Shown here one piece after another: positions 41,029-50,490 of a DNA stretch of 64,000 bases; the stretch's first letter is position 1, and the number at the start of each line of letters is the position of its first letter. The stretch is from Phycisphaerales bacterium (GTDB lineage: Bacteria; Planctomycetota; Phycisphaerae; Phycisphaerales; UBA1924). A model generated the notes under the pieces. That model did no database searches, had not been told where the DNA came from, and was given only the letters and a program-made list of their open reading frames with translations. Both the position numbers and the translations under genes were made by a program. The stretch spans positions 1 to 64,000 of the forward strand of contig JAJDDJ010000018.1 of the NCBI GenBank assembly GCA_029260395.1. The letters are read 5' to 3'.

Positions 41029-42360
41029 CTAGGCCTCGGGGGCCTGCCGACGGGCCCCTGAACCGCCATCAAACGCCTCCGTAGCGACGGGCCAGCGGTC
41101 GTAGAACCCGCCCGGGCCGTCCCATTGGTCGCTGCGGATGGTTTGGCGAAGATCGTCCATGAGCCGCTGGAAGTGCCTGAGGTTGTGCAGGCTCACCAGA
41201 ATCGGCCCGAGCATCTCTTGCGCGTGGAACAGGTGGCGGATGGTCCCCCGGCTCATCGGCCCGCCGCCCGGGCTCACCACCCCGTGCTGGCTGGGGTCGC
41301 AGGCCGGGCAGTCGCAGCTCGCTTCCAGCGGCCGCAGGTCCTCAGCGAACCGGGCGTTGCGAAGCCGAATCTGCCCCGAACGGGTGAAGGCGTTAGCGTT
41401 CCGCCCGTTGCGGGTCGGCAGCACGCAGTCGAACATGTCCACCCCAGCGCGAACCGCTGAGACGATGTCGTGCTCGTAGCCCACGCCCATGAGGTAACGG
41501 GGCTTGGCCTCGGGGAGCAACGCCGCGGTCAGTTCGGTCACCCGGCGGATGTCCTCGGTCAGCTCCCCCACCGCCACGCCCCCGATGGCGTACCCCGGAA
41601 GGTCGATGGCGGCAATCTGCTCAGCGCACCATCCGCGCCGATCGGGGTCGGTCCCGCCTTGCACGATCCCGAAGAGGGCCTGGTCGGCGTGCCGCTCGTG
41701 CGCGCGCGCGCAGCGTTCGAGCCAACGAACCGTCCGCTCGTTGGCGGCTTGGAGCCTCGCAGCGTGGTCGTACGAGCCTGGGCCTTGGGCGTCGCGCTGC
41801 TGGGCCAGGCGGATGCGGGTCTGATTGACGGGGCCAGAGGACGGATCGATCGACGGCGGGCAGTCGTCGAAAGCCATGATGATGTCCGCGCCAAGCGCGT
41901 TCTGAATCTGCATGGACGATTCGGGCGTCATGCGGATCATCGAGCCATCGACCACGGACTTGAAGGTGACGCCCTGATCGTCGACCGCGTTGATGTCGGC
42001 CATCGAGTACGCCTGGTAGCCACCCGAGTCGGTGAGGATCGGCCCGTCCCAGCCCATCATCGCGTGCAGCCCGCCGAGGGCCCTGGCGGTATCGGGACCG
42101 GGCTTGAGCAGCAGGTGGTAGGTGTTGGCGAGCAGCACCTCGGCCCCCACTGCCCGAAGCTGGGCGGGGTAGATGCCCTTGACCGTGGCCTTGGTGCCGA
42201 CGGTCATGAACGCGGGCGTCTGGAACGAGCCGTGGGGCGTGGTGACCCGCCCAACCCGCGCCGAGGTCGATGCCGACTTGGCCTCGATCTCGAACGCCAG
42301 CGGTTTGCCTGCGGGCAGGGGAGTTGAGGGCGGGGCTGGCTTGGGCGGAGGGGTGGGCAC
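41029..42360 (-). CDS. tgt: Queuine/preQ1 tRNA-guanine transglycosylase
   Basis: 443 residues. Catalytic Asp111 in TDSGGYQAYSM, nucleophile Asp in GVDMFDCVLPTRNGRN, and the substrate-binding RYLMGVGYEHD. Zinc ligands CDCPACD plus a late His (HLFHAQEMLGPILVSLHNLR) complete the family signature. It exchanges guanine-34 for preQ1 in tRNAs with GUN anticodons. Longer than E. coli Tgt (375): an N-terminal Pro-rich extension, an insertion of about 25 residues near 175 and a C-terminal tail. GTG start. First gene of the tgt-yajC-secDF chain, which also ends with a QueC-like protein. Confidence 0.92.
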   Translation of the reverse strand: MPTPPPKPAPPSTPLPAGKPLAFEIEAKSASTSARVGRVTTPHGSFQTPAFMTVGTKATVKGIYPAQLRAVGAEVLLANTYHLLLKPGPDTARALGGLHAMMGWDGPILTDSGGYQAYSMADINAVDDQGVTFKSVVDGSMIRMTPESSMQIQNALGADIIMAFDDCPPSIDPSSGPVNQTRIRLAQQRDAQGPGSYDHAARLQAANERTVRWLERCARAHERHADQALFGIVQGGTDPDRRGWCAEQIAAIDLPGYAIGGVAVGELTEDIRRVTELTAALLPEAKPRYLMGVGYEHDIVSAVRAGVDMFDCVLPTRNGRNANAFTRSGQIRLRNARFAEDLRPLEASCDCPACDPSQHGVVSPGGGPMSRGTIRHLFHAQEMLGPILVSLHNLRHFQRLMDDLRQTIRSDQWDGPGGFYDRWPVATEAFDGGSGARRQAPEA

Positions 42361-42448
42361 AACGGGATTGTTCGCCCGCTCTAGCCGCTACGCTGGCAAG
42401 AACCGGATTCTGCGTACGCCAAGTACCCGAGCGGAGTGACTTCAAGAC

Positions 42449-43483
42449 GTGAGCTGGCGCGATTCCAACCCGGCTGATTCCTACGACGACCGCCGAGGCG
42501 GGTTCCTTCGCCGCGTCTTTGGCGATGGGGAGAACCCGCTTACCTGGGCGTTGCCGCTGTACACGCTCTGGGGCATCCGCGTGCGGGTCCACATCGTGCT
42601 GGTGCTCTTCACGCTTGGCCGCGTCGTTTGGGCGTTGTGGGACGGCTCATCGGCCGGGGCGATGCTCGGCTGGATGGGCTCACTCTGGCTGCTCGTGCTG
42701 CTGCACGAGTACGGGCACTGCTTTGCAGCAAGGCGCGTCGGGGGCGCAGCCGACGAGATCGTGCTCTGGCCGCTCGGCGGGCTTGCGATGTGCGAGGTGC
42801 CCGACCACTGGAAGGACCACCTGATCGTGGCGCTCGCGGGACCCGCGGTGAACGTGGCGCTGCTGCCGGTATTCGCGCTGGCGATCGTGCTCGCGACGGG
42901 CGATGCGGGGCTGATTCTGTTCAACCCGCTCCAGCCGCAGCTCTCGATGGCCAGCCCGAGCCTCGCGGGCGGCTGGGTGATGGGCAAGATGATCCTGGTT
43001 GCAGCCCACCAGATGAACCTGTACCTGCTGGCGTTCAACATGCTGGTGGCGATGTTCCCGATGGATGCGGGCCGGGTGCTGCATGCTGTGCTCTGGAAGA
43101 AGCGCGACCGCTACGAGGCAATGGCCATCGCCGCGAGGGTGGGTCTGGTCTTCGCCGTGCTGCTGATCGCGGGCGGGTTGATTGCCAACAACGTGACGCT
43201 GGCGTTCATCGGCTTGTTCGGCGGGCTGCTGTGCTGGCAGGAACTCCGCGTGATGCGGTTCGAGGCCGACCCCATAGCGGCCTCCGCATCGATGCGGGAC
43301 CTGGCCTCTGACGACGACCTGCCGAGCAAGCGAGAGCTCAAAGAGCAGGCTAAACGTGAGTCACTGGAGGCGGAGATGGACCGCATCCTCGCCAAGATCA
43401 GCGACGAGGGCATGAGCTCGCTCAACAGCAAGGAACGGAAAACGCTGGCGAAGGCTTCCGAAACACGCCGAAAGAACACCTGA
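42449..43483 (+). CDS. Site-2 protease family (M50) membrane metalloprotease
   Basis: 344 residues from a GTG start. The zinc motif HEYGH is at 86-90, in helix LWLLVLLHEYGHCFAARRVG; the second motif with the third ligand is AMFPMDAGRVLHAV. LWPLGGLAMCEVP is the SpoIVFB/S2P-type loop. About six helices. After the membrane domain comes a cytoplasmic tail, MDRILAKISDEGMSSLNSKE, RKTLAKAS, closely related to the tail of the rhomboid protein next door. It cleaves membrane-embedded substrates; the target is unknown. Confidence 0.9.
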   Translation: MSWRDSNPADSYDDRRGGFLRRVFGDGENPLTWALPLYTLWGIRVRVHIVLVLFTLGRVVWALWDGSSAGAMLGWMGSLWLLVLLHEYGHCFAARRVGGAADEIVLWPLGGLAMCEVPDHWKDHLIVALAGPAVNVALLPVFALAIVLATGDAGLILFNPLQPQLSMASPSLAGGWVMGKMILVAAHQMNLYLLAFNMLVAMFPMDAGRVLHAVLWKKRDRYEAMAIAARVGLVFAVLLIAGGLIANNVTLAFIGLFGGLLCWQELRVMRFEADPIAASASMRDLASDDDLPSKRELKEQAKRESLEAEMDRILAKISDEGMSSLNSKERKTLAKASETRRKNT

Positions 43484-43546
43484 TCCGCGCCAGCCGTAAG
43501 CTAGGTCAACCCCAGTTTCAGCCAGTTAAAGAGAGATCCGATTCCC

Positions 43547-44461
43547 ATGGGACTTGCCGACCGCGATTACGCCCGACGCAGACCGCCGCCCGCTGGCCTC
43601 GGAGCAGCGCGCGGGCTGAGCGTGACCGCGTGGCTCATCATCATCAACATCGCCGTCCATCTGATCGCCCTTGGCCTCTTCAGCGCGCCGACGCAGGCCG
43701 GGTTCGCGGGAGCGTGGTCGCTTCTCCATGAATGGGGCCATTTCTCAACCGCCAAGGCATTCTTTGAGACCAACACCCACGGCCAGCGCGTGCTCACCAT
43801 GCAGGTCTGGCGGCTTATCACGTTCCAGTTCCTGCACGACCCCAACACCATCTGGCATCTCGGGCTCAACATGTTCGGGCTGTGGATCTTCGGGCGCACC
43901 GTCGAGCAGTACCTCGGCTCAAAGAAGTACCTGGCGTTCTACCTCGTGTGCGGCATCTTCGGAGCATTGCTGTACGTCGTCATGAGTGCTCTCGGCGTGC
44001 TCGTGACCGATCCCACGAGGCCCCTGATTGGCGCCTCGGCGGGTGTGTTCGGCGTGATCCTGGCGTGCGCGTACATCGCGCCCGACACCGTCGTCCAGCT
44101 CATTTTCCCTCCGATCCCGCTGAAGATGAAGTTCTTTGCCTACGGCTACGTAGCGTTGGCCACGTTCAACCTCCTAACGGGCGGTCAAAACGCGGGCGGC
44201 GATGCGGCCCACCTCGGCGGGGCCGCCGCGGGGTACTTCTTCATTCGCCGGAGCCACCTGCTCACGGACTTTTTCGATGTGCTGAACAACTCGAAGAAGC
44301 CCGCCAAGCTTGGGCGCGCCAGCCGCCGCGGGGCGGGCGGAACCGCGAGCCGATCGGATGTGGACCGCATCCTCGCCAAAGTCAGCCAGCACGGGTTGGC
44401 AAGCCTGAGCGACAAGGAGAAAAAGATTCTCCGCGAGGCCAGCGCCGACTCGCAGCGGTAG
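43547..44461 (+). CDS. Rhomboid family serine protease
   Basis: 304 residues. Catalytic Ser164 in IGASAGVFGVI and His222 in GDAAHLGGAAAGYF; the conserved WHLGLNMFGLWIFGRTVEQY loop-1 region lies before. About six helices. The C-terminal tail SDVDRILAKVSQHGLASLSD, KEKKILREAS (267-301) is homologous to that of the M50 protease 64 bases upstream, a DUF6576-type segment found after some rhomboids. Intramembrane proteolysis; substrate unknown. Same strand as the M50 gene, so likely one operon. Confidence 0.92.
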   Translation: MGLADRDYARRRPPPAGLGAARGLSVTAWLIIINIAVHLIALGLFSAPTQAGFAGAWSLLHEWGHFSTAKAFFETNTHGQRVLTMQVWRLITFQFLHDPNTIWHLGLNMFGLWIFGRTVEQYLGSKKYLAFYLVCGIFGALLYVVMSALGVLVTDPTRPLIGASAGVFGVILACAYIAPDTVVQLIFPPIPLKMKFFAYGYVALATFNLLTGGQNAGGDAAHLGGAAAGYFFIRRSHLLTDFFDVLNNSKKPAKLGRASRRGAGGTASRSDVDRILAKVSQHGLASLSDKEKKILREASADSQR

Positions 44462-44494
44462 CCCGGCGAGAGCCGCCGCTCGCTGCTGAAAAAA

Positions 44495-44568
44495 CACCCC
44501 CGGGAGGATTCGAACCTCCGACCGTTGGATTAGAAGTCCAGTGCTCTATCCAGCTGAGCTACGGGGGC
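44495..44568 (-). tRNA. tRNA-Arg (TCT)
   Basis: 74-base cloverleaf, no encoded CCA. The anticodon loop is CTTCTAA, anticodon TCT (reads AGA/AGG). D arm GCTCAGCTGGATAGAGC, T arm GGAGG-TTCGAAT-CCTCC; the acceptor ends pair with a G-T closing pair. TTTTTTC follows its 3' end directly and may aid termination. Confidence 0.95.
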
Positions 44569-44683
44569 AGGCACGCAGAGTCTACCCGCCCGAGATTAGC
44601 CCAGCGGCGGTCCCCAATGCCTTACCCCGGCGCAAGATGCCCGTGCTCTGCCCGCATTCCAGAGCCCGTGTAGCATCATCATC

Positions 44684-45907
44684 ATGCTTAGACGAATCAT
44701 CAGCGTGCTCTCGATCGGCTGCGCCGCTCTCGGCGCTTCGGCACAGGCGGTCGATCTCCGCATCGCCACCTTCAACATCTGGGACGTGCGGACCGCCGAC
44801 CTGCTGTCGCCCGATCAGCCCAGGCTCAAGGCGATCGCCGAAGTGGTTCAGCGGATGCGGCCGAACATTCTGCTGCTCAACGAGATCGCCTACGACATGC
44901 CCGGCGGGCCGGACGTGGGCCAAGACCAGGGCGATGCCGAGGGCCTCAACGCCCAGCGGTTCGTCGACCACTACCTCAGCGTGCCGCAGGCCGACGGGCT
45001 CAAGCCAATCCGTTACGTCGCGTTCATGTGGCCCACCAACACCGGTCTGCCCAGCGGCTTCGACCTCGACAACGACGGCAAGACCACCACCGAGTTCCCG
45101 TATCCGCCGCCGACTAACGCCGACGGCACACCCGGACCGTCAACGCCCGAAGGCCGGGCGTACGGCAACGACTGCTGGGGCTTCGGCACGTTTCCGGGCC
45201 AGTACGGCATGGCGCTGCTGGTTGATGAACGCCTGACCGTGCTCGTTGATGGTGTGCGCACGTTTCGAACGCTGCCCTGGGACTACATGCCCGGCGCGCA
45301 GATCCCCACCAAGGCCGATGGCGAGAGTTGGTTCTCGACCGAAGAACTGCAATACGCACGGTTGTCGTCCAAGAGCCACTGGGATGTGCCCGTTCGGCTG
45401 CCCAATGGCCGGGTGCTGCACGTGCTCGCGAGCCACCCCACGCCGCCCGCGTTCGACGGCAAGGAGCAGCGCAACCAGAAACGCAACCACGACGAGATCC
45501 GGTTCTGGGCGGACTACGTCTCGGGCGAGACCTGGATCGTGGACGACACCAACAAGCCGGGGAGCCTCAGGCGTAGCGAAGCGTTCGTGATCTTGGGCGA
45601 CCTCAACGCGGACCCAAACGATGGAAGCTCGTTCAAAGACCCGATCGACAACCTGCTGCTGGGCTCGCGCCTGGTCCATCAAGACATCAAGCCAACCTCG
45701 GACGTCGTGGTGACCATCGATGGCAATGCCCTCGACGCGACGGATACGTCCGAATTCGGGCTTCGTGTGGACTACGTGCTGCCCTCGGCCAACCTCATGC
45801 CCAAGGCCACGGGCGTGTGGCGGCACCCGAGTTCGCTCTGGAACGGCAGGTTCCCGAGCGACCACTTCCCGGTGTGGCTTGATGTGCGCGTGCCCGCCAA
45901 CGAGTGA
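44684..45907 (+). CDS. Exported endonuclease/exonuclease/phosphatase (EEP) family protein
   Basis: 407 residues. Signal peptide MLRRIISVLSIGCAALGASA, then the EEP fold: LRIATFNIWDVR at the first strand, NILLLNEIAYD (metal Glu), VLASHPTPPAFDGKEQRNQK, FVILGDLNADPNDGSSF (the GDLNADP motif) and GRFPSDHFPVWLDV (the SDHFP catalytic His). These are the DNase I/sphingomyelinase-like active-site residues. With a signal peptide it acts outside the cytoplasm; phosphodiesterase or phosphatase on nucleic acid or lipid cannot be told apart. Confidence 0.9.
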   Translation: MLRRIISVLSIGCAALGASAQAVDLRIATFNIWDVRTADLLSPDQPRLKAIAEVVQRMRPNILLLNEIAYDMPGGPDVGQDQGDAEGLNAQRFVDHYLSVPQADGLKPIRYVAFMWPTNTGLPSGFDLDNDGKTTTEFPYPPPTNADGTPGPSTPEGRAYGNDCWGFGTFPGQYGMALLVDERLTVLVDGVRTFRTLPWDYMPGAQIPTKADGESWFSTEELQYARLSSKSHWDVPVRLPNGRVLHVLASHPTPPAFDGKEQRNQKRNHDEIRFWADYVSGETWIVDDTNKPGSLRRSEAFVILGDLNADPNDGSSFKDPIDNLLLGSRLVHQDIKPTSDVVVTIDGNALDATDTSEFGLRVDYVLPSANLMPKATGVWRHPSSLWNGRFPSDHFPVWLDVRVPANE

Positions 45908-45926
45908 CCACGAGTTCAAGACGGCT

Positions 45927-47204
45927 TCAAGCAGGCGGCTCGGGCGGGATGGGTTTGCCGTGCGGGTCGGTGGGCGGCTCGCCCGTGGGCGCAAGCCTCA
46001 AGTGTTCGAGCCTCTCAGCGGTCTCGTGCACATGGTCGGGCGCGAGGCCGACCTGGTCCGCGAGGTAGCTCTCCCATAGCCGGTGTCTGCGGATGACTCG
46101 CTGAGCCTCGGCTTTGCCCGCAGCGGTCAGTGAATCGGTGGCATCGTCGATAAGCCCTTCGCGAACGAGCGACCCACGGACCGAGTCGTGCGCACGCGGC
46201 GGCAATTCAGTCATCGCCTCGGCAGCGCGGTAGAGCGAGGCGAGCAGGTCGTCGCGTGCGATCGATCGGCCCATCGCATGGAGCCTCCACCGGCGCGCAA
46301 TCACGCCGTGGCGCGGAGAGGCAAAGACCGCGAGCGTGAGCACCGCGCCAGCCATCACCGCCATCGAGCCCGCAGCGTTTACCGAGTCGAGACCGAACCA
46401 CGCGGGCACCGCACTGGCCGCGATGTACCCGAGCACGCAGCTCGCAATCGCCACCAGAACACTTACGATGAGTTGGCTGGCCAGCCGATCCGTCAGCAAC
46501 CGGGCGGTCGCTGCGGGGCAGATGAGCATCGCGATGACGAGGATGGAGCCGACAGCCTCGAACGACGCGACGGTGGCCCCCGCGACGAACACCATCAGCG
46601 CCAGGTGTAGGCCGGTCGCACTGAACCCGAGCGTGGTGGAGAGTGCGGGATCGAACGCAGCGATGCGCAGCTCTTTGAACATCGCTCCAACAAAGCCAGC
46701 CGCGAGCACGAGCATGAGTAGCAGCGTCCAGACCTGCTGGGGCACCGCGCTCAACGAGCCTTGCTGCCAGAGCTCTCCCCATGTCTGTGGAGCACCGTAC
46801 CAGACCAGGGTTTCAAGCTGGCCGTGCAGCACGCACTCGGCATCAAGGTCCACGCCGCTGGTGTCCGAGACTTCGAGCAGCAGCACGCCCAGCGCGAACA
46901 GCACGCTAAAGACCACGCCCATCGCGGCGCCCGGCTCGACCCGGCCGAGTCGCTTGACCAGCTCCACGAGCAGCACGGTGGACACCCCCGCTGCGAGCGC
47001 ACCGGTGAACATGGCCAGCGGGCTGCGCGAGGCGGTCAGCACAAACGCGATGACGAGCCCGGGCAGCACACTGTGACTGATGGCGTCGCCCATCAGGCTC
47101 AGCCGGCGCAGCACGAGAAAGTTGCCAAGCAAGCCGCAACTGATCGCAGCGAGCAGAGCCGCGATCAGCGGGAACAGGTCAAGATCGATGCTGAGCCCCA
47201 TCAC
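45927..47204 (-). CDS. Metal ABC transporter permease fused to a DtxR/MntR-type sensor domain
   Basis: 425 residues. The first 285 are a ZnuB/MntB-type permease (helices from FPLIAALLAAISCGLLGNFL; MGDAISHSVLPGLVIAF is the family loop). A cytoplasmic winged-helix/dimerisation domain follows (about 300-425). Ligand positions match DtxR exactly by spacing: His374, Glu378, His393, Glu397, Glu400, His401 against DtxR 79, 83, 98, 102, 105, 106; Glu at the Cys102 place is MntR-like. The tail DPHGKPIPP is also DtxR-like. It starts GTG or ATG, overlapping the first permease gene's stop. The transporter may sense its own metal. Confidence 0.9.
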   Translation of the reverse strand: MMGLSIDLDLFPLIAALLAAISCGLLGNFLVLRRLSLMGDAISHSVLPGLVIAFVLTASRSPLAMFTGALAAGVSTVLLVELVKRLGRVEPGAAMGVVFSVLFALGVLLLEVSDTSGVDLDAECVLHGQLETLVWYGAPQTWGELWQQGSLSAVPQQVWTLLLMLVLAAGFVGAMFKELRIAAFDPALSTTLGFSATGLHLALMVFVAGATVASFEAVGSILVIAMLICPAATARLLTDRLASQLIVSVLVAIASCVLGYIAASAVPAWFGLDSVNAAGSMAVMAGAVLTLAVFASPRHGVIARRWRLHAMGRSIARDDLLASLYRAAEAMTELPPRAHDSVRGSLVREGLIDDATDSLTAAGKAEAQRVIRRHRLWESYLADQVGLAPDHVHETAERLEHLRLAPTGEPPTDPHGKPIPPEPPA

Positions 47205-48562
47205 GCGCTGGCTCCATCGACTGCCGCGCCGGGCACCGCGATGCCTCGCGCACGCAAGAGCGATTCGAGCTCGGTAATCAGCGGCTCGCTCAGCACGTGC
47301 TCGACCTGATCGACCGACCAGTCAACGTGGCTCGGGGCGATGTCGGCGTAGCTAACGAGGTACTGCTCCCACAGACGGTGGTTGCGCCGAACGGTGGCGC
47401 CCCGCGCCAGACCCGAGGCCAGCACCTCGACGCCGCCGCCCTTGTTCGCTCGCGCCAGTCCACGCCCGCGCAAAGACCACCGGATCACTACCGCGAACCA
47501 CGCAGGCCAGCCCTGGTGCCTAGCGACGGCAGCGAGCTCAGGTGCTCCGAGCTGGCCGCCGTCCTGGGCCTTGTGAGCAAACGCCTTCTCAAGCACGTGG
47601 TCGCCCGCGATGCGCAGGCGAAGATTGAGATGGCGGTAGGTGCTCGCGATGACTCCGCGTTTGGGCGCGGCCAGCGAACTGATCGCAAAAATCGTCCCAG
47701 CCGTCAGCACGATGACCGAGCCCGCGGGGGCATCGGGCAGCACCGCCGACGCGGACGCCCCGAGGTAGCCGCTCAGTGCGCCGATCGCACCCGACAGCGC
47801 GATCAGCACGGCTGCTCGGTCCGTCCAGAAACGGGCCGCCACGGGCGGGATGATGAGCATCGCCACCACCATGATGAGCCCCACCGCTTGTAGCCCAGCG
47901 ACCGTTACGACCACAACCAGCGCCATCATCAGCAGGTCGATCAGCGACACGGGCCAGCCGTCGACCGCAGCGAAGGTATCGTTGAAGCAAACGAGTGTGA
48001 ACTCCTTGAGCAGCAGCCCCGCCGCGACCACCGACAACGTTGCGAGCACCGCCATGAGCTTCGCATCGGCGGCGCTCATGGCCGCGGTCTGGCCGTAGAT
48101 GAAGTGGCTCAGCCCCGCTGCGCCCTCGGGCGCGTTCTTCTGGATGTAGCTCAGCAGCACGATGCCCGCGCCAAAAAACACGCTCAGCACGATCCCGATC
48201 GCGGCGTCTTCCCGAAGGCGCGTCGCTCGCACGAGCCACTGGATGCTCAGCACGCCCAGCACGCCCGTAACCGTTGCCCCGATCAGCAGCACCGGCAGCG
48301 TGCGCCCGGTCATGTCAAGCGCCGAGGCAGCTAGAAACGCCCCCGCCACGCCGGGCAGAGCCGCGTGCGACAACGCATCGGCCATGAGTGACCGTTTGCG
48401 GAGAAGCGCAAATACACCCACCACCCCCGCTGCGAGCCCGAGCATCGCGGTGCCCAGCACTACGACGGTCGTGTTGTACCCGCCCTGAAGCGTGAGCACC
48501 TCGAAGGCCTCGGCCATGAGCGAGTTCACTCCCGCGGGTGATGGTGCGAGCGGCTGGCTCAC
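47201..48562 (-). CDS. Second metal ABC permease, also fused to a DtxR-like domain
   Basis: 453 residues, GTG start overlapping the ATPase stop (GTGA). Permease domain about 1-300 with [20 protein letters not shown] as the family loop. The C-terminal domain (about 325-453) has the DtxR dimerisation pattern [33 protein letters not shown]. Ligand-like residues keep DtxR spacing: His395, Glu399, Asp414, Asp418, Glu421, His422. Asp replaces His98 and Cys/Glu102, so metal preference may differ from the partner. The winged-helix half is less regular and may not bind DNA. Confidence 0.88.
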   Translation of the reverse strand: MSQPLAPSPAGVNSLMAEAFEVLTLQGGYNTTVVVLGTAMLGLAAGVVGVFALLRKRSLMADALSHAALPGVAGAFLAASALDMTGRTLPVLLIGATVTGVLGVLSIQWLVRATRLREDAAIGIVLSVFFGAGIVLLSYIQKNAPEGAAGLSHFIYGQTAAMSAADAKLMAVLATLSVVAAGLLLKEFTLVCFNDTFAAVDGWPVSLIDLLMMALVVVVTVAGLQAVGLIMVVAMLIIPPVAARFWTDRAAVLIALSGAIGALSGYLGASASAVLPDAPAGSVIVLTAGTIFAISSLAAPKRGVIASTYRHLNLRLRIAGDHVLEKAFAHKAQDGGQLGAPELAAVARHQGWPAWFAVVIRWSLRGRGLARANKGGGVEVLASGLARGATVRRNHRLWEQYLVSYADIAPSHVDWSVDQVEHVLSEPLITELESLLRARGIAVPGAAVDGASA

Positions 48563-49398
48563 TTGCCAAGACCTTCGCCCGACTCAGCCCGTGCGATCGC
48601 CTCGGATGCCGCCGCCAGGAGCGTCAGCCGGCCGCCGTAAGTGCGTTGCAGATTCTCCTGCGTGAACACTTCCGCGACGGGCCCGCTCGCCACGACACGC
48701 ATGTTGAGCAGGATCACATCATCGAAGTATTGCTCGACGGTTTGCAGGTCGTGGTGCACCGTCAATACGGTCTTGCCCGAGCTTCGCAGTTCGCGGAGCA
48801 CCTCAACAATGGCACGCTCGGTGGCTGCATCGACCCCCGCGAACGGCTCGTCCATGAAATATAGGTCGGCTTCTTGCGCGAGCGCACGCGCGAGGAACAC
48901 CCGCTGCTGCTGGCCGCCCGAGAGCTGGCTGATCTGTCGTTTGGCGAGCGGGGCCATCCCCACACGATCGAGGCATTCCATCGCGGCGGCTTTGTGCGCA
49001 CGGGTCACGGGCCTGCACCAGCCGAGCATGCGGTACCGGCCCATGCAGACGACATCGAGCGCTGAGACAGGAAAGTCCCAATCCACGCTCTCGCGCTGCG
49101 GCACATAACCGATGCGTGAGCGGGCTTTTTTGTAGGAGTGACCCCAGAACTCGACCTGGCCCGAGGCCGGCGGGATGAGCCCGAGGCACGCCTTGATGAG
49201 CGTGCTCTTGCCCGCGCCGTTGGGGCCCACGATCGCGATGAGCCGATTGGGCGGCGCGTCGTAATCAACATCCCACAGCACGGGCTTGCGGTGGTACGCG
49301 ACGGTCATCGCGTGGATCGAAAGCGGGCTCGTGTCTGAGTGCTCGGGGCGAACACTGAGTGGCTGTGCGCGAGGCAAGTGAGTGGAGGGGGGCGTCAC
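48559..49398 (-). CDS. Metal ABC transporter ATP-binding protein
   Basis: 279 residues. Walker [19 protein letters not shown], signature [20 protein letters not shown], Walker [14 protein letters not shown], and the switch His in [34 protein letters not shown] is typical of the Mn/Zn/Fe (ZnuC/MntA) subfamily. It powers the two permeases encoded after it. GTG start overlapping the lipoprotein stop by four bases; all four operon genes are joined in this way. Confidence 0.94.
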   Translation of the reverse strand: MTPPSTHLPRAQPLSVRPEHSDTSPLSIHAMTVAYHRKPVLWDVDYDAPPNRLIAIVGPNGAGKSTLIKACLGLIPPASGQVEFWGHSYKKARSRIGYVPQRESVDWDFPVSALDVVCMGRYRMLGWCRPVTRAHKAAAMECLDRVGMAPLAKRQISQLSGGQQQRVFLARALAQEADLYFMDEPFAGVDAATERAIVEVLRELRSSGKTVLTVHHDLQTVEQYFDDVILLNMRVVASGPVAEVFTQENLQRTYGGRLTLLAAASEAIARAESGEGLGK

Positions 49399-50369
49399 GG
49401 CGAGAGCTTCCCGTGCAAGCCTCGCTCAGGTGCTTCGCCCCCGAGCGCACGGGCGATGGTCGTGACGTTGTGGTCGATCATGCCGATGTAGGTACCCTCG
49501 TAGGTGCCCGGCTCGCCCATCGCGTCGCTGAACAGCGTGCCGCCGATCTTGACCGTGTGGCCGCGCGCTTCGGCGCCTGCGATGAGGGCCTTGATGCTGC
49601 GCTCGGAGACGGTCGATTCGACGAACACCGCGCCGATCTGCCGATCGACGAGCAGATCGACCAGCCGTTCGATATCACGGACCGCGGCCTCGGACTCGGT
49701 CGAGAGGCCCTGGATGCCCACGACCTCGTAGCCAAATCGTCGGCCGAAGTAGTTGAACGCATCGTGCGCTGTGACCAGCACCCGACTTGATTCGGGCACG
49801 CTGGCGAGCACACTTCCTGCGTAGGCATCGAGTTCCGCAAGCTCTCGCAGGTACGCCTCGGCGTTGGATCCGTACTCGGTTGCACCATCTGTATCGTGCT
49901 CCGTGAGCGCTGCGCGGACGACTTCGACCGCTTTGGCCCACGCGGCTGGGTCCATCCAGACATGCGGGTCGTAGTGGCCCGCGAAACCCTCGGGCTCGAG
50001 CAGGTACTGCTCATCGAGCTGTTCGGTGACGGCGGTAACCCGTTTGCCCGAGGCTGCGGCGCGAACGAGGGTGTCGGTCATCTTGCCTTCGAGCAGCAGA
50101 CCGTTGTAGAAGATCATGTCGGCGCTCAGCAGCCGCTGAATATCGGAGCGGGTGGGCTTGTAGAGGTGCGGGTCGACACCCGTTCCGAGCAGGCCCGTGA
50201 CGGTCGCACGGCCACCGGCTACCTCGGTGACGATGTCAGCGATCATCCCCACGGTGCAGACGACGTCGGGTTTGGTTTGCGCCGCGGGCACCGGCGCGGC
50301 GGGTTCTCCACAGCCGATAAGCGCGACCAGCAGCATCAAGAGCAGCGAGAGACTTGTCGTGGGTCGCAT
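49395..50369 (-). CDS. Metal-binding lipoprotein (ABC substrate-binding, TroA/ZnuA type)
   Basis: 324 residues. Lipobox Cys20 ([14 protein letters not shown]). Cluster A-I metal ligands are in place: His in [13 protein letters not shown], His in [11 protein letters not shown], Glu in [12 protein letters not shown], Asp in [13 protein letters not shown]; a His-His-Glu-Asp set is usual for Mn or Fe binders, while zinc binders prefer a third His. No His-rich zinc loop. The ATG at 50369 has AAGGA eight bases upstream. Promoter and palindrome lie about 40-70 bases upstream. First gene of the operon. Confidence 0.92.
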   Translation of the reverse strand: MRPTTSLSLLLMLLVALIGCGEPAAPVPAAQTKPDVVCTVGMIADIVTEVAGGRATVTGLLGTGVDPHLYKPTRSDIQRLLSADMIFYNGLLLEGKMTDTLVRAAASGKRVTAVTEQLDEQYLLEPEGFAGHYDPHVWMDPAAWAKAVEVVRAALTEHDTDGATEYGSNAEAYLRELAELDAYAGSVLASVPESSRVLVTAHDAFNYFGRRFGYEVVGIQGLSTESEAAVRDIERLVDLLVDRQIGAVFVESTVSERSIKALIAGAEARGHTVKIGGTLFSDAMGEPGTYEGTYIGMIDHNVTTIARALGGEAPERGLHGKLSP

Positions 50370-50405
50370 GAGAGAGTCCTTGATCGAGGCGAGTCCGGGC
50401 CAAAC

Positions 50406-50436
50406 GTAGCCTAGGCTACATTGCCTCGGAACGCAA
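50406..50436 (-). promoter_or_regulatory. Metal-uptake operon promoter with DtxR/MntR-type operator
   Basis: On the minus strand TTGCGT (50436-50431) and TAGGCT (50413-50408) are separated by 17 bases. A perfect palindrome GTAGCCTAGGCTAC (50419-50406) covers the -10 box. Its half site TAGSCTA resembles DtxR/IdeR/MntR-family operators (TTAGGTTAGSCTAACC type). Repression when metal is plentiful is the expected logic. No free-standing regulator is in the window, but both permeases carry DtxR-like domains. Confidence 0.65.
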
Positions 50437-50490
50437 ATAGACCCGCCGAACGGATAATCCGGCCACAGATCCTGGTTTCGGAAGCTGCTT

